DNA of 64,000 nt from Thalassolituus marinus (GCF_020320395.1 NZ_JAEDAH010000020.1:124001-188000), one strand, 5' to 3'; positions 8,706 through 16,593 are shown, counted from the first letter of the stretch. Numbers and translations: made by a program. Notes: a model not told the origin generated them from the sequence alone.

Positions 8706-9446
8706 TCAGAAATGCTTTTTCTTCCAGGCTTCATCTTCCGCGGCCAGGGCTTCTGCGCCTTCTTCCAGTCGGGTGCCTGATTGTGACTCCTGATTGGCTT
8801 TAATCAGCTCCTGCAGAGCATCATCGACGCCTTTTGCTGCGTCGGCCAGGGCGTCTGGCAATGGATCGAGCTGCTTATAAGCGGCCTGAGCCTTTTTGTA
8901 CCAGCGCATAGCCTGTTGAGGGTTAGACAGTGTCATTGAGCCTCTTGCTCGACTTTCATAGACAGTGGTTGCCAAACGGGTATTGAGAATACGTGCCTCG
9001 CTCAGTAGTGGCTTTGCGGTGTTCGCGGCTGTCGTTCCGTTCTTATAGGCTTCTTTCAGATACTCATTGAATCGCTGCAGGAGATTCCTTAGTTCCTGAG
9101 CTTTCTTGTGATCGGAGGGCAGTGGCGAAGGAGAGGGAGTGTGATCCTGCCACTGTGTTGCCAGCTCCAGCCCCCTGTGGGCTCTTTTTTCGATGGGGGC
9201 TTTCAGGGTCTCAAGCTGGTGGTGATGATGATGTATCTGGGCGACAAGAAAATTCAGTCCTTCGCGACTCAGCCAGGGCATAAGTGCTTCACCGATGACT
9301 GATATCTCACCAATGGCATCGGTATGTACCAGTGCCTGCCGCGCCCGCTCCAGGCGTTGTTGTTCCTGCCAGCGTAAAAACCAGAGTGCCCCGACGGAAG
9401 CCCCTGCGGTAAAGATGGCAAGCAAAACCAGTAACGTCGTAGACAT
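8706..9446 (-). CDS. Membrane-anchored hypothetical protein
   Basis: Unrecognised 246-residue protein with one N-terminal membrane helix (~4-24, STTLLVLLAIFTAGASVGALWFL) and a helical, charged periplasmic or cytoplasmic remainder that contains a His-rich run (IHHHHHQLE) and an acidic C-terminus. The frame extends to 9503, but ATG 9446 is preferred: an AAGGAA Shine-Dalgarno precedes it at 9 bases and the membrane helix then starts at residue 4. Same strand and only 59 bp from the degenerate hybrid sensor gene, so the two are likely co-transcribed and may form one signalling unit. The function is otherwise unknown. Confidence 0.7.
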   Translation of the reverse strand: MSTTLLVLLAIFTAGASVGALWFLRWQEQQRLERARQALVHTDAIGEISVIGEALMPWLSREGLNFLVAQIHHHHHQLETLKAPIEKRAHRGLELATQWQDHTPSPSPLPSDHKKAQELRNLLQRFNEYLKEAYKNGTTAANTAKPLLSEARILNTRLATTVYESRARGSMTLSNPQQAMRWYKKAQAAYKQLDPLPDALADAAKGVDDALQELIKANQESQSGTRLEEGAEALAAEDEAWKKKHF

Positions 9447-9522
9447 GCGGTGAATTCCTTTCTGGCCCATTCCGGCTGGAGGTAACTTATTTAGTGTAGA
9501 CAAAAAATCTTAAAAAGAGGGG

Positions 9523-9551
9523 TTGACGATTTCGGGGTACATCCCTAGAAT
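9523..9551 (+). promoter_or_regulatory. Sigma-70 promoter of first tRNA pair
   Basis: TTGACG (9523-9528), a 17-bp spacer and TAGAAT (9546-9551), followed by a GC-rich GCGCGCTC discriminator. That discriminator is typical of stringently controlled stable-RNA promoters. The tRNA-Glu gene begins 20 bp after the -10 box. Confidence 0.85.
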
Positions 9552-9571
9552 GCGCGCTCGCTGACAGAGAC

Positions 9572-9647
9572 GTCCCCATCGTCTAGAGGCCTAGGACACC
9601 GCCCTTTCACGGCGGTAACAGGGGTTCGAATCCCCTTGGGGATGCCA
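9572..9647 (+). tRNA. tRNA-Glu (TTC), copy 1
   Basis: 76 nt with encoded CCA. Acceptor stem GTCCCCA pairs with TGGGGAT; the anticodon stem CCGCC/GGCGG closes loop CTTTCAC with anticodon TTC at 9606-9608; T-arm AGGGG-TTCGAAT-CCCCT is complete. Identical to the copy at 9952. Confidence 0.98.
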
Positions 9648-9660
9648 ACTTTTCAGTTGC

Positions 9661-9736
9661 GCGGGAATAGCTCAGTTGGTAGAGCACAACCTTGCCAAGG
9701 TTGGGGTCGCGAGTTCGAATCTCGTTTCCCGCTCCA
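9661..9736 (+). tRNA. tRNA-Gly (GCC), copy 1
   Basis: 76 nt with encoded CCA. Acceptor GCGGGAA/TTCCCGC, anticodon stem CAACC/GGTTG around TTGCCAA (anticodon GCC), T-arm GCGAG-TTCGAAT-CTCGT. It lies 13 bp after tRNA-Glu and is co-transcribed with it. Confidence 0.98.
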
Positions 9737-9787
9737 AATTGAAAAGTAGGGTATTGGGATATAGCGATATGTCTGCCGGAGCGACCT

Positions 9788-9837
9788 GGGGTCGCGAGCT
9801 GGAACGCCAGCCCGGTCGAATCTCGTTTCCCGCTCCA
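9788..9837 (+). pseudogene. tRNA-Gly 3'-half remnant with inserted stem
   Basis: GGGGTCGCGAG (9788-9798) and TCGAATCTCGTTTCCCGCTC (from 9816, running to the CCA at 9837) are the variable loop, T-arm and acceptor 3' strand of the adjacent tRNA-Gly. They are split by a 17-bp insert, ctggaacgccagcccgg (9799-9815), inside the T-arm. No 5' half is present, so it cannot fold as a tRNA. Confidence 0.85.
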
Positions 9838-9904
9838 AACTAAAAGTTTGAAGCGCCACCAAGCGTCAAAGTCAGGAAGTTGTTGATTTAAAAGAAAAAA
9901 GTTC

Positions 9905-9932
9905 TTGCAAATCAACAAAAGCATTGTAAAAT
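9905..9932 (+). promoter_or_regulatory. Sigma-70 promoter of second tRNA pair
   Basis: TTGCAA (9905-9910), a 16-bp spacer and TAAAAT (9927-9932), again followed by a GCGCAGC discriminator. The second tRNA-Glu starts 19 bp further on. Confidence 0.75.
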
Positions 9933-9951
9933 GCGCAGCACGTTTAGCGAT

Positions 9952-10027
9952 GTCCCCATCGTCTAGAGGCCTAGGACACCGCCCTTTCACGGCGGTAACA
10001 GGGGTTCGAATCCCCTTGGGGATGCCA
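9952..10027 (+). tRNA. tRNA-Glu (TTC), copy 2
   Basis: Base-for-base identical to the tRNA-Glu at 9572, including CCA. The Glu-Gly pair has been duplicated as a unit, but the spacer here (46 bp) is not the same as in the first pair (13 bp). Confidence 0.98.
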
Positions 10028-10073
10028 TCCTTCTTTAAGGTGGCATTACACAAAGGCACGCTAAGCAGCATTT

Positions 10074-10149
10074 GCGGGAATAGCTCAGTTGGTAGAGCAC
10101 AACCTTGCCAAGGTTGGGGTCGCGAGTTCGAATCTCGTTTCCCGCTCCA
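10074..10149 (+). tRNA. tRNA-Gly (GCC), copy 2
   Basis: Identical to the tRNA-Gly at 9661, with encoded CCA. Followed immediately by a strong terminator. Confidence 0.98.
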
Positions 10150-10157
10150 TATTTATG

Positions 10158-10190
10158 AAAGCCCGGCTTACAGCCGGGCTTTTTCTTTTT
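10158..10190 (+). terminator. Intrinsic terminator of tRNA cluster
   Basis: AAAGCCCGGC, loop TTACA, GCCGGGCTTT, then a T-rich tail (ttttcttttt). Directly behind the second tRNA-Gly. Confidence 0.9.
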
Positions 10191-10230
10191 GCGCGCTCAA
10201 CGGTTTGTCAGTCCCTTCCATGGGACTGAT

Positions 10231-10455
10231 CCTGCGGATTCGCTGCGCTCACGCAAAAATGTTCCCGACATTTTTGTCCCGCTCCAAATTCGAAAAGCCG
10301 GATCAGCAATGGTCCGGCTTTTTTATTGGGCCGCGGCAATGGGTTATCGGGCCGCCTGACCCTGCGGATTTGCTGCGCTCGCGCTCAAATGTTCCGGACA
10401 TTTTTGTCCCGCTCCAAATTCGAAAAGCCGGATCATTGCTGATCCGGCTTCTTAT
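10231..10455 (+). repeat. Two direct repeats carrying tRNA-Gly 3' ends and terminators
   Basis: Two ~95-bp copies start at 10231 and 10361 (period 130 bp). Each has CCTGCGGATT.GCTGCGCTC, an ATGTTC..GACATTTTTGT element, the tRNA-Gly acceptor end TCCCGCTCCAAATTCGAAAA, and a GCCGGATC/GATCCGGC-type hairpin (10295-10320 and 10425-10450). The first hairpin is followed by T6, the second by TTCTTATT. They look like debris from repeated tRNA-Gly plus terminator duplications, and account for most of the gene-free stretch 10150-10501. Confidence 0.8.
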
Positions 10456-10476
10456 TAGCGGAGGTCTTCATAATAG

Positions 10477-10500
10477 AAAGGGCTTAAGCTCCCTTTTATT
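10477..10500 (-). terminator. Possible terminator of secreted-protein gene
   Basis: Read on the minus strand, AAAGGGAGCTTAAGCCCTTT forms a short hairpin a few bases after the stop of the convergent gene at 10502. The stem is only 6 bp and the T-run is weak. Confidence 0.35.
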
Positions 10501-10501
10501 C

Positions 10502-11857
10502 TTACCACTGCATCGCGCTGACTTCTGGCTTGTTCTTCACTTCTGAAGAGGTTTTGCTGTCAACTGACTTCATGTAGTCACTGAACATTGCTTCTGGTGA
10601 ATCAATGGTACTGATGTCATCACCACTGCTGCGGTAAAGGTCAACTTTCGTTTGAATGGCAGGAGGGTATGCAGAAAAACTGCCACTGGACCAGCCATCA
10701 TTTTCATACATAAAGAGATTCCAGTTATTACCCGTAACTTCTGTTGTTTTGGCAATATAGGTTTTAGTCGAGTCGTTGGTAATCTCTTTGCGCGCGCGTA
10801 GTACTTTTCCATCAAACTCATTAGCGATGCCACGGAAACGAATGAGCATATCCTGTTCACCAACAGCCAGAACGGAGACAATCAGGTTGCCTGAGCCTGC
10901 GCTCGTTCCATTGAAGCGGGACACCTGGAAATAAGTAACTTCTGAAGCGATTTTAGATTTATCCAGTTCAGGAAGAACCTGACGTTCCGGGGTTTCCAGA
11001 AATGTCTTCATCTCTTTCTTCAGTTGTACAATATGATCAGGTAAAGACTCTCCAGCTTCTTCAGCAACGGCCTCGTAGTATTCAATCTCGTGAATAACAT
11101 CACCCGCATGAACACGCTTGGAAGCGTGCTTTTCTGCACTGTTAAAGTTGTTCACTTTCTGGTCAATATCTTTGCTTATTTTAGCCAGTTTCTCATTGCC
11201 CTGATTCACGCGCTTCTGGGCGAGGAGATTCTTAAGGTCCTGATTATCCGGAAAGGATTTCAGTGCTTGTTCAAGGCTGTAAACGATTTCTGAAGCTGGC
11301 CAATCAATCGTTGAGAAAGTGTCTACGAGATTTTGACTGATTTCACCAAGTGACACTGCATAAACAGCATTGGTATCGACAATCGTTATAATATCTCCCT
11401 TCTCAAGGTTTCCAGCTTTAACCCGGAAGATATTTTCTGCAACCTGTTCGGCCTGAACATCGAGTACTTTTACAAAATCCGGGTTAACAATGGCAGCCGA
11501 TTGTGCGTAAAAACGCGGAGCAAGACGCTGTAAATCAACCACGTTGGCTGCATTGATAATGAGTTCAAAGCTATCAATATCATTATCCAGAGGAACGTGA
11601 GTAACCTGACCTAATTTATTCAAACCAAGTTCGCCACGAAGAATGTATTCCCCAATATGGTAGAACTGGTGCTTTCCTGTACGAAGGTAATAACCAATTG
11701 CACTTGGGTATTCAGTTAGCGGGGCAACTTCTGATTGTGACTTCTGTGTCATTTTTTCAACTCCATTTAATTGTTGGTTAGAATGGCTTTCCGAGGGAAT
11801 TCCAAGAAAACTGAGAGCAAAGACAAAAGACATTGCGACGGTGATATTTTTTTGCAT
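10502..11857 (-). CDS. Secreted protein of unknown function
   Basis: 451 residues with a Sec signal peptide (MQKNITVAMSFVFALSFLGIPSESHS). I do not recognise a family. After the signal comes a domain at ~45-190 (YYLRTGKHQFYHIGEYILRG..., GDIITIVDTNAVYAVSLG) suggestive of a small beta domain. A helical, lysine-rich stretch follows at ~195-300, then a beta-rich C-terminal half with several aromatic/Gly segments (NNWNLFMYENDGWSSGSFS). No catalytic motif is obvious. The N-terminal signal supports the first ATG; a later Met at residue 36 would lose it. It converges on the tRNA cluster and has no same-strand partner nearby except a possible tiny ORF upstream. Confidence 0.75.
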   Translation of the reverse strand: MQKNITVAMSFVFALSFLGIPSESHSNQQLNGVEKMTQKSQSEVAPLTEYPSAIGYYLRTGKHQFYHIGEYILRGELGLNKLGQVTHVPLDNDIDSFELIINAANVVDLQRLAPRFYAQSAAIVNPDFVKVLDVQAEQVAENIFRVKAGNLEKGDIITIVDTNAVYAVSLGEISQNLVDTFSTIDWPASEIVYSLEQALKSFPDNQDLKNLLAQKRVNQGNEKLAKISKDIDQKVNNFNSAEKHASKRVHAGDVIHEIEYYEAVAEEAGESLPDHIVQLKKEMKTFLETPERQVLPELDKSKIASEVTYFQVSRFNGTSAGSGNLIVSVLAVGEQDMLIRFRGIANEFDGKVLRARKEITNDSTKTYIAKTTEVTGNNWNLFMYENDGWSSGSFSAYPPAIQTKVDLYRSSGDDISTIDSPEAMFSDYMKSVDSKTSSEVKNKPEVSAMQW

Positions 11858-11930
11858 TGGCCATTTCCATTGGCACCACTTTGAGTGGGGATGTTAAATG
11901 CAGTCTCTATTCCTGCAATATCCCTTGTTG

Positions 11931-12059
11931 TTACAGGTAAGTTGACTGCGTTTTCCCGGCTTGGTTTGCCTTGGGCTGATTACATAGGGTAATCCCTTTA
12001 TCTTCAGCGCTGGCCATGCAAACACAAGCCAGCATCATGATCAATAGCTGCTGATTCAT
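11931..12059 (-). CDS. Possible 42-residue secreted peptide
   Basis: A 42-codon frame in the 240-bp gap between the unknown secreted protein and the nitrate-block reductase. It begins MNQQLLIMMLACVCMASAED, which reads like a complete Sec signal peptide with an A-S-A cleavage site, followed by only ~24 polar residues and two Cys around the leader/mature boundary. The Shine-Dalgarno (AGGAAA) is 14 or more bases from the ATG, too far to be convincing. It may be real, a gene remnant, or chance. Confidence 0.3.
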   Translation of the reverse strand: MNQQLLIMMLACVCMASAEDKGITLCNQPKANQAGKTQSTYL

Positions 12060-12097
12060 GACTCAGCATATTTTCCTAGCCAAATAGACTTTACGCG

Positions 12098-13348
12098 TCA
12101 TCCCGTCAGAGTGATCCTGCCGAAAATCAGGTTTGAACGAATATCGGTTACCGCTTCGCTACTGTCCATCAGCTCGTAATACCACTGGCTGTCGTTCACA
12201 TCGCCAACGCACAGTGCGCCGGCAATACGGTCGTTACGCAGAATAATTTTGCGGTAAATGCCAGCCTGCCGGTCGAGTAACTCCAGTACGTCATCGTCTT
12301 CTTCCGCTTCGTAGCGGCCGATGCTGTGAATATCGACTCCGGATACTTTCAGTTTGGTCAGGTGCTGCCGTTCCTGATAAGGCTCCGATAAGCGCACACC
12401 GGATTGAATGTCAGAAGGATGCTGAATGAGGCTGGCCAGTACACGTGCCTGATCCCAGATCGGTGCAACCAGGCCGTAGGTATTACCGTTAAATTCGCAG
12501 CATTCACCCAGCGCGAACACCTGTGGGGCAGACGTGCGCATGTGTTCATCCACCAGAATGCCCTGAGCGCAGGCGATACCGGCGCTTTCTGCAATTTCTT
12601 TATTCGGGGTAATACCGGTGGCAAAAATGACCAGCCCGGTGTCGATCTTCAGTTTCTGCCGTGCGTTGCTGATAGTGACCGTCTGAACCGTCTGGGCACT
12701 GCTGTCGGTTTGCAGCTGGTCAGGATTAAAACCGGCTTTGACATCGATACCACGCTGTTCCAGTTCCATCTGTAGTAAGGAGGCGGCGGTGGCGTCCAGC
12801 TGACGGTTCATTAAAACCGGATTACGGTGTACCAGGGTAACGTCTATGCCGTGTGCGCGTAATCCAACGGCGGCTTCTACACCCAATAGGCCAGCGCCAA
12901 TCACCGTTGCGTGGCGGATAGCCGGTATATTGTCAAACAGTGTGTCGACGTCGCGCATGGTGCGGAAACCAATAACATTACGGGCGTTACTACCGGGTAA
13001 TGCAGGAATCCATGAGCGTGAACCGGTGGCAATAATCAGCGCCTGGTAAGACAGGCGTTCACCGTCCGCACAGATAACCTGCTTTGCTGCGGTATCAATT
13101 GCGCTGGCGGATTTTTGCAGATGAACCTGAATGCGGCGCTCTTCGTACCACTGGCTGTCATGGGCGGTAATCGCCTCTAGGGTCGTTTCGCCGGCCAGTA
13201 ATGGTGACAACATGATGCGGTTATAATGAGCAATACTTTCATCACTGAGCACCTGAATGCTGTCGAAAGGGTGTTCGCTGCCCAGTTCTTCCAGAACCCG
13301 GTTGCTGGCCATACCATTGCCAATAATGATCAGTGTGTTGTTGCTCAT
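12098..13348 (-). CDS. FAD/NAD(P)H oxidoreductase of nitrate assimilation
   Basis: 416-residue pyridine nucleotide-disulfide oxidoreductase fold. It has an N-terminal FAD site (LIIIGNGMASNRVLEEL), an ATG motif (LIIATGSRSWIPALPG), an NAD(P)-binding GAGLLGVEAA near residue 150, and a second FAD motif (QVFALGECCEFNG). This is the module found at the N-terminus of NirB/NasB-type nitrite and nitrate reductases, and it also occurs as a stand-alone electron donor to assimilatory nitrate reductase. It lacks the NirB iron-sulfur and siroheme domains. It follows the nrt/porin genes after an intervening terminator, so a role feeding electrons to a reductase encoded elsewhere is likely; rubredoxin reductase is the alternative. 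Confidence 0.82.
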   Translation of the reverse strand: MSNNTLIIIGNGMASNRVLEELGSEHPFDSIQVLSDESIAHYNRIMLSPLLAGETTLEAITAHDSQWYEERRIQVHLQKSASAIDTAAKQVICADGERLSYQALIIATGSRSWIPALPGSNARNVIGFRTMRDVDTLFDNIPAIRHATVIGAGLLGVEAAVGLRAHGIDVTLVHRNPVLMNRQLDATAASLLQMELEQRGIDVKAGFNPDQLQTDSSAQTVQTVTISNARQKLKIDTGLVIFATGITPNKEIAESAGIACAQGILVDEHMRTSAPQVFALGECCEFNGNTYGLVAPIWDQARVLASLIQHPSDIQSGVRLSEPYQERQHLTKLKVSGVDIHSIGRYEAEEDDDVLELLDRQAGIYRKIILRNDRIAGALCVGDVNDSQWYYELMDSSEAVTDIRSNLIFGRITLTG

Positions 13349-13379
13349 ATATTCACGCGTTGTCTGTAATTATCTGCAA

Positions 13380-13413
13380 TAAAAAAGGGAAGGGTGGCTA
13401 CGCCACCACTTCC
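13380..13413 (-). terminator. Terminator after porin gene
   Basis: On the minus strand GGAAGTGGTGGC-GTA-GCCACCCTTCC is followed by CTTTTTTATT. It sits between the porin stop and the reductase start, so the reductase is either read-through or has its own start. Confidence 0.75.
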
Positions 13414-13433
13414 TTTCTGCCCGTTATGACGGA

Positions 13434-14597
13434 TCAGAATTTCGCTTCGCCCCATACCCAGAGTTTGTCGGTGTCTGCACCGGCATCACCCTTGGAGTAA
13501 GCGGCGTATTTCACACCCAGACTGAAGTTTTTATCGATCGCTTTGGCAGCCAGCAGGTTGACTTCAGAGCCGAGGTCGGCGCTGCCTTCGTCCGCTTCAT
13601 AGCTGTGATAAACCGCCAGCAGTTTTACACCGGAAACCGCACCGCCCACTTTGGCGTAGGTGTCGGACAAACCAACCGCCGGAGTAGTGGCGAGGAATTT
13701 ATCCGCCCAGCCGTTAAAGGCGTGTTTGGTGGCCAGTGGCGTATCGAAACCATAATTACCGCTGTCGCTGCCCAGCGTTTCATTACCAATACCAAATGAC
13801 ACGCCGGATACGGTGACGCCGGCTTCCAGTGCGTAATACATCGCGTCGGAGTCGGTACCATTGGTTTCGTTACTCTGGGTGGCGATTTCGGCACGGTAAT
13901 TAATGGTCAGATCATTGACCGGTTGTTTACCGTCAAAATACGCGCCGTAGGTATTGGTGGTGCGGTCAATGTCGTCGTAGTCGATCAGGTAGGCATAGCC
14001 GACGATTTTCCCCGCCGCCAGGCCGGTATAGGCTGCGTTCAGTGCATGAGCGCTGACATCTACAGATTTGAAGGCAATGTTATTCACCTGATCAATGTAG
14101 GCGTAAGACACCGATACCGCGTCTTTTTTGTAGTTAAACAGTGCCGCGTCGTAGGTCTGTTCATTCTGACGCCATCCTACATTGCCGATAAAACGAGCAT
14201 TATCCAGAATGATGCGCTGACGACCAATCACAGCAGCGAAGTTATCTTTGGCGTAAGACAGCTGAGCCCGGTTGATTTCGGTGTTAGCAGGGTCCGCTAC
14301 GGTGTCATAGTCGGTATCTTCCGGAGCGTACTCGTCAACAACAGCGCGTACATCTTCCAGTTCAGCCAGAACTTTTACACCACCCATCGATGGTGTTTCG
14401 TAACCCAGGCGGGAGCGCACAGTCAGCGCGGTCGCTGCGTCGGCACCACCCTCGGTGTCATTGGTTTCGTAACGCAGACGAAAATCCGCGATAACATCAC
14501 CTTCTTTCAGTGTTTCCACAATATCAGCCTGTGCCACAGAAACCTGTGACATGGCGATGCCCATTGCTACAGCTAACAGCGTTTTTTGAGGTTGCAT
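13434..14597 (-). CDS. Outer-membrane beta-barrel porin (alginate-export-like family)
   Basis: 387-residue outer-membrane protein: signal peptide MQPQKTLLAVAMGIAMSQVSVAQA, then alternating amphipathic strands (DFRLRYETND, VRSRLGYETPSMGGVKVLAELEDVRA, LNAAYTGLAAGKIVGYAYLID) and a C-terminal aromatic strand ending WVWGEAKF, the BAM recognition signal. AELEDVRAVVDEY and AVIGRQRIILDNARFIGNVGWRQNEQTYDA are typical of the AlgE/alginate_exp group of porins found in nitrate and nitrite clusters. It probably lets nitrate across the outer membrane. The frame opens at 14630, but ATG 14597 has an AGGAGA Shine-Dalgarno 7 bases before it and a clean signal peptide. It is the last gene of the nrt operon before a terminator. 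Confidence 0.82.
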   Translation of the reverse strand: MQPQKTLLAVAMGIAMSQVSVAQADIVETLKEGDVIADFRLRYETNDTEGGADAATALTVRSRLGYETPSMGGVKVLAELEDVRAVVDEYAPEDTDYDTVADPANTEINRAQLSYAKDNFAAVIGRQRIILDNARFIGNVGWRQNEQTYDAALFNYKKDAVSVSYAYIDQVNNIAFKSVDVSAHALNAAYTGLAAGKIVGYAYLIDYDDIDRTTNTYGAYFDGKQPVNDLTINYRAEIATQSNETNGTDSDAMYYALEAGVTVSGVSFGIGNETLGSDSGNYGFDTPLATKHAFNGWADKFLATTPAVGLSDTYAKVGGAVSGVKLLAVYHSYEADEGSADLGSEVNLLAAKAIDKNFSLGVKYAAYSKGDAGADTDKLWVWGEAKF

Positions 14598-14635
14598 GGC
14601 TTTCTCCTTGGTTTGAAGCCCAATGATCACTTAAA

Positions 14636-15502
14636 TTACGCGACTTTATTTTTCTCAGCAGAAGGTGCTTCTGCTGGTTGGTCTGCCTTTTTTGCCGGGC
14701 TGGATGACGGTACGTCATCGACCTTGCGTTGCTTTTCGTACAGAAAACTCAGTACCTGCTGACGGTACTTGTTATAAGCAGGGTCATCTGCAAGTTGAAT
14801 ACGGTTACGGGGACGTTCCAGATTTACGTCCAGAATTTCGCCGATTGTTGCGGAAGGACCATTGGTCATCATGACGATGCGGTCAGAGAGTAAAACGGCT
14901 TCATCCACATCGTGTGTAATCATGATGACGGTGTTGTTCAGGTCTTTCTGAATTTCCATCAGAGAGTCCTGTAGGTGAGCACGGGTCAGTGCATCAAGGG
15001 CACCAAATGGTTCATCCATCAGTAGTACATCTGGCTCCATGGCCAGAGCACGGGCAATACCTACACGCTGTTTCATACCACCGGAAATTTCATCCGGACG
15101 TTTGTGCATGGCATGAGTCATGTGAACCAGATTCAGGTTGTGCTCAATCCATTCCTTCATTTCGGCTTTGAATTTTTTGCCTTTAAATACCTGTTTAACC
15201 GCCAGTTCTACGTTTTCGTAAGCGCTCAGCCAGGGCAGAAGAGAGTGGTTCTGGAAAACCACTGCTCGTTCAGGGCCCGGCTCGTTCACTTCTTTACCGT
15301 TAAGAACAACACCGCCTTCGGTCGCTTGCAGCAGACCTGCAACAATATTCAGAACTGTCGACTTACCGCAGCCAGAGTGGCCGATTAAAGAAACAAATTC
15401 ACCCTGTGGAATTTTCAGGTTTACATTCTGCAGTGCGCGGAATGAACCTTTAGGGGTATTAAATTCAATGCCAGCACCGGTAATTTCGAGCATTTTATTC
15501 AT
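14636..15502 (-). CDS. nrtC: Nitrate/nitrite ABC transporter ATP-binding protein
   Basis: 288-residue ABC ATPase of the nitrate/sulfonate/taurine subfamily. It has Walker A GHSGCGKST at 41-49, Q-loop FQNHSLLPWLSAYENV, signature SGGMKQR, Walker B LLMDEPFGALD and H-loop ITHDVDEA. It ends with a low-complexity Pro/Ala/Lys tail. Unlike cyanobacterial NrtC it has no substrate-binding-like C-terminal domain, so it corresponds to NrtD/NasD in architecture and the symbol is by role. ATG 15502 is chosen: GGAG lies 7 bases upstream, whereas the ATG at 15508 is too close to it. Part of the nrtA-nrtB-nrtC-porin run. Confidence 0.93.
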   Translation of the reverse strand: MNKMLEITGAGIEFNTPKGSFRALQNVNLKIPQGEFVSLIGHSGCGKSTVLNIVAGLLQATEGGVVLNGKEVNEPGPERAVVFQNHSLLPWLSAYENVELAVKQVFKGKKFKAEMKEWIEHNLNLVHMTHAMHKRPDEISGGMKQRVGIARALAMEPDVLLMDEPFGALDALTRAHLQDSLMEIQKDLNNTVIMITHDVDEAVLLSDRIVMMTNGPSATIGEILDVNLERPRNRIQLADDPAYNKYRQQVLSFLYEKQRKVDDVPSSSPAKKADQPAEAPSAEKNKVA

Positions 15503-15518
15503 AGTCATTCTCCAGTGA

Positions 15519-16523
15519 TTAGCGCAGGGTTGCTGATTTGTCCCAGGACACATAACGCTGAATCATCAGCATGATGCGGTCGAGCAGGAAACCAATTAAA
15601 CCGATGGTAATAACGGCAACCATAATGCGGCCCAGTGAGTCAGATGATCCGTTCTGGAATTCATCCCACACGAACTTTCCAAGGCCTGGGTTCTGCGCCA
15701 GCATCTCGGCAGCAATCAGTACCATCCAGGCAATACTCAGCGACAGACGCAGGCCGGTGAACATCATTGGTACAGAGGATGGCAGAACAATTTTGATAAC
15801 GTGGGTCATATAGTTCAGGCGCAGTACCTGGCTTACGTTTTTCAGGTCCTGAGATATTGAGGCCACACCCACAGCAGTGTTAATAACGGTTGGCCACAGG
15901 CAGCACAGCATGACGGTAATCATTGAAGTAACGAATGACTTCGGCACCATAGGATCATCAGATACATACAGAGCACTCACCACCATGGTTACCAGTGGCA
16001 GCCAGGCAAGAGGGGATACCGGTTTAAAGATCTGGATGATCGGGTTAAACGCTGAGTACAGGTTGGCACTCAGACCAATCACGATACCCAGTGGTACAGC
16101 GATCAGTGATGCGAGGAAAAAGCCGCTAAGCACGGTTACCAGTGAGGTGCCGATCTGATCAACGTAAGTCGGCTTACCTGTGTAAGGGCGGATCTTAGGA
16201 ACATAATCAGGATCTTTTTCCATGCGTTCAGCATTGCGTTTTTCCTGACGCTCGTAGAATGCTTCAGCTTTATCACGTTCTGCAATGTGTTCGCTGATCA
16301 GGTTTTGTGATTGTTCAATAACATCAGATGGTCCCGGAAACTGACCGAGTGATGTGTCAATACTGCTGGCAGCAGCATGCCAGATCATCAGAAAAACCAG
16401 GATACCAGCCAGAGGAATTCCGATCGTACGTACGATTGTCTGGACGTTACGGCTTACGTCTTCACCTTTGGCGATATTTACCAGAGGTTCAATCCAGGGC
16501 ATGTTCAGCAGTGAAATATTCAT
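15519..16523 (-). CDS. nrtB: Nitrate ABC transporter permease
   Basis: 334-residue inner-membrane permease with six predicted helices and a long, unusually charged N-terminal extension (~1-110, including EAFYERQEKRNAERMEKDPDY) before the BPD_transp_1 domain. The EAA-loop region reads LKNVSQVLRLNYMTHVIKIVLPSSVPMMFTGLRLSLSIAWMV, as in NrtB/SsuC permeases. It partners the ATPase gene 16 bp downstream and NrtA upstream. A strong stem-loop separates it from nrtA. Confidence 0.93.
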   Translation of the reverse strand: MNISLLNMPWIEPLVNIAKGEDVSRNVQTIVRTIGIPLAGILVFLMIWHAAASSIDTSLGQFPGPSDVIEQSQNLISEHIAERDKAEAFYERQEKRNAERMEKDPDYVPKIRPYTGKPTYVDQIGTSLVTVLSGFFLASLIAVPLGIVIGLSANLYSAFNPIIQIFKPVSPLAWLPLVTMVVSALYVSDDPMVPKSFVTSMITVMLCCLWPTVINTAVGVASISQDLKNVSQVLRLNYMTHVIKIVLPSSVPMMFTGLRLSLSIAWMVLIAAEMLAQNPGLGKFVWDEFQNGSSDSLGRIMVAVITIGLIGFLLDRIMLMIQRYVSWDKSATLR

Positions 16524-16539
16524 GGGTCTTACTCCTGTT

Positions 16540-16565
16540 GGCAGCCAGCCAGTCGGCTGGCTGCC
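16540..16565 (-). promoter_or_regulatory. Intercistronic stem-loop between nrtA and nrtB
   Basis: A perfect 11-bp stem, GGCAGCCAGCC/GGCTGGCTGCC, with a 4-nt loop and no T-run. It ends 10 bp before the AGGAGT Shine-Dalgarno of nrtB. Such hairpins typically protect the upstream mRNA, giving more binding protein than permease. Confidence 0.65.
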
Positions 16566-16593
16566 GAGGTTGTTTCAATCTTGTTCAGTCGGC

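Noticed and set aside
10231-10455. CRISPR or phage attachment repeat
   Set aside because: Only two copies, 130 bp apart, each containing a tRNA 3' end and terminator; no spacers, cas genes or integrase.
9607-10546. Open frames of 154 and 213 codons through the tRNA cluster
   Set aside because: They read through tRNA genes on either strand; translations such as GFEPLLPP / GVRIPLG are well-known tRNA artefacts.
13923-14549. 208-codon frame antisense to the porin
   Set aside because: Shadow frame; the porin has a signal peptide, barrel strands and an RBS.
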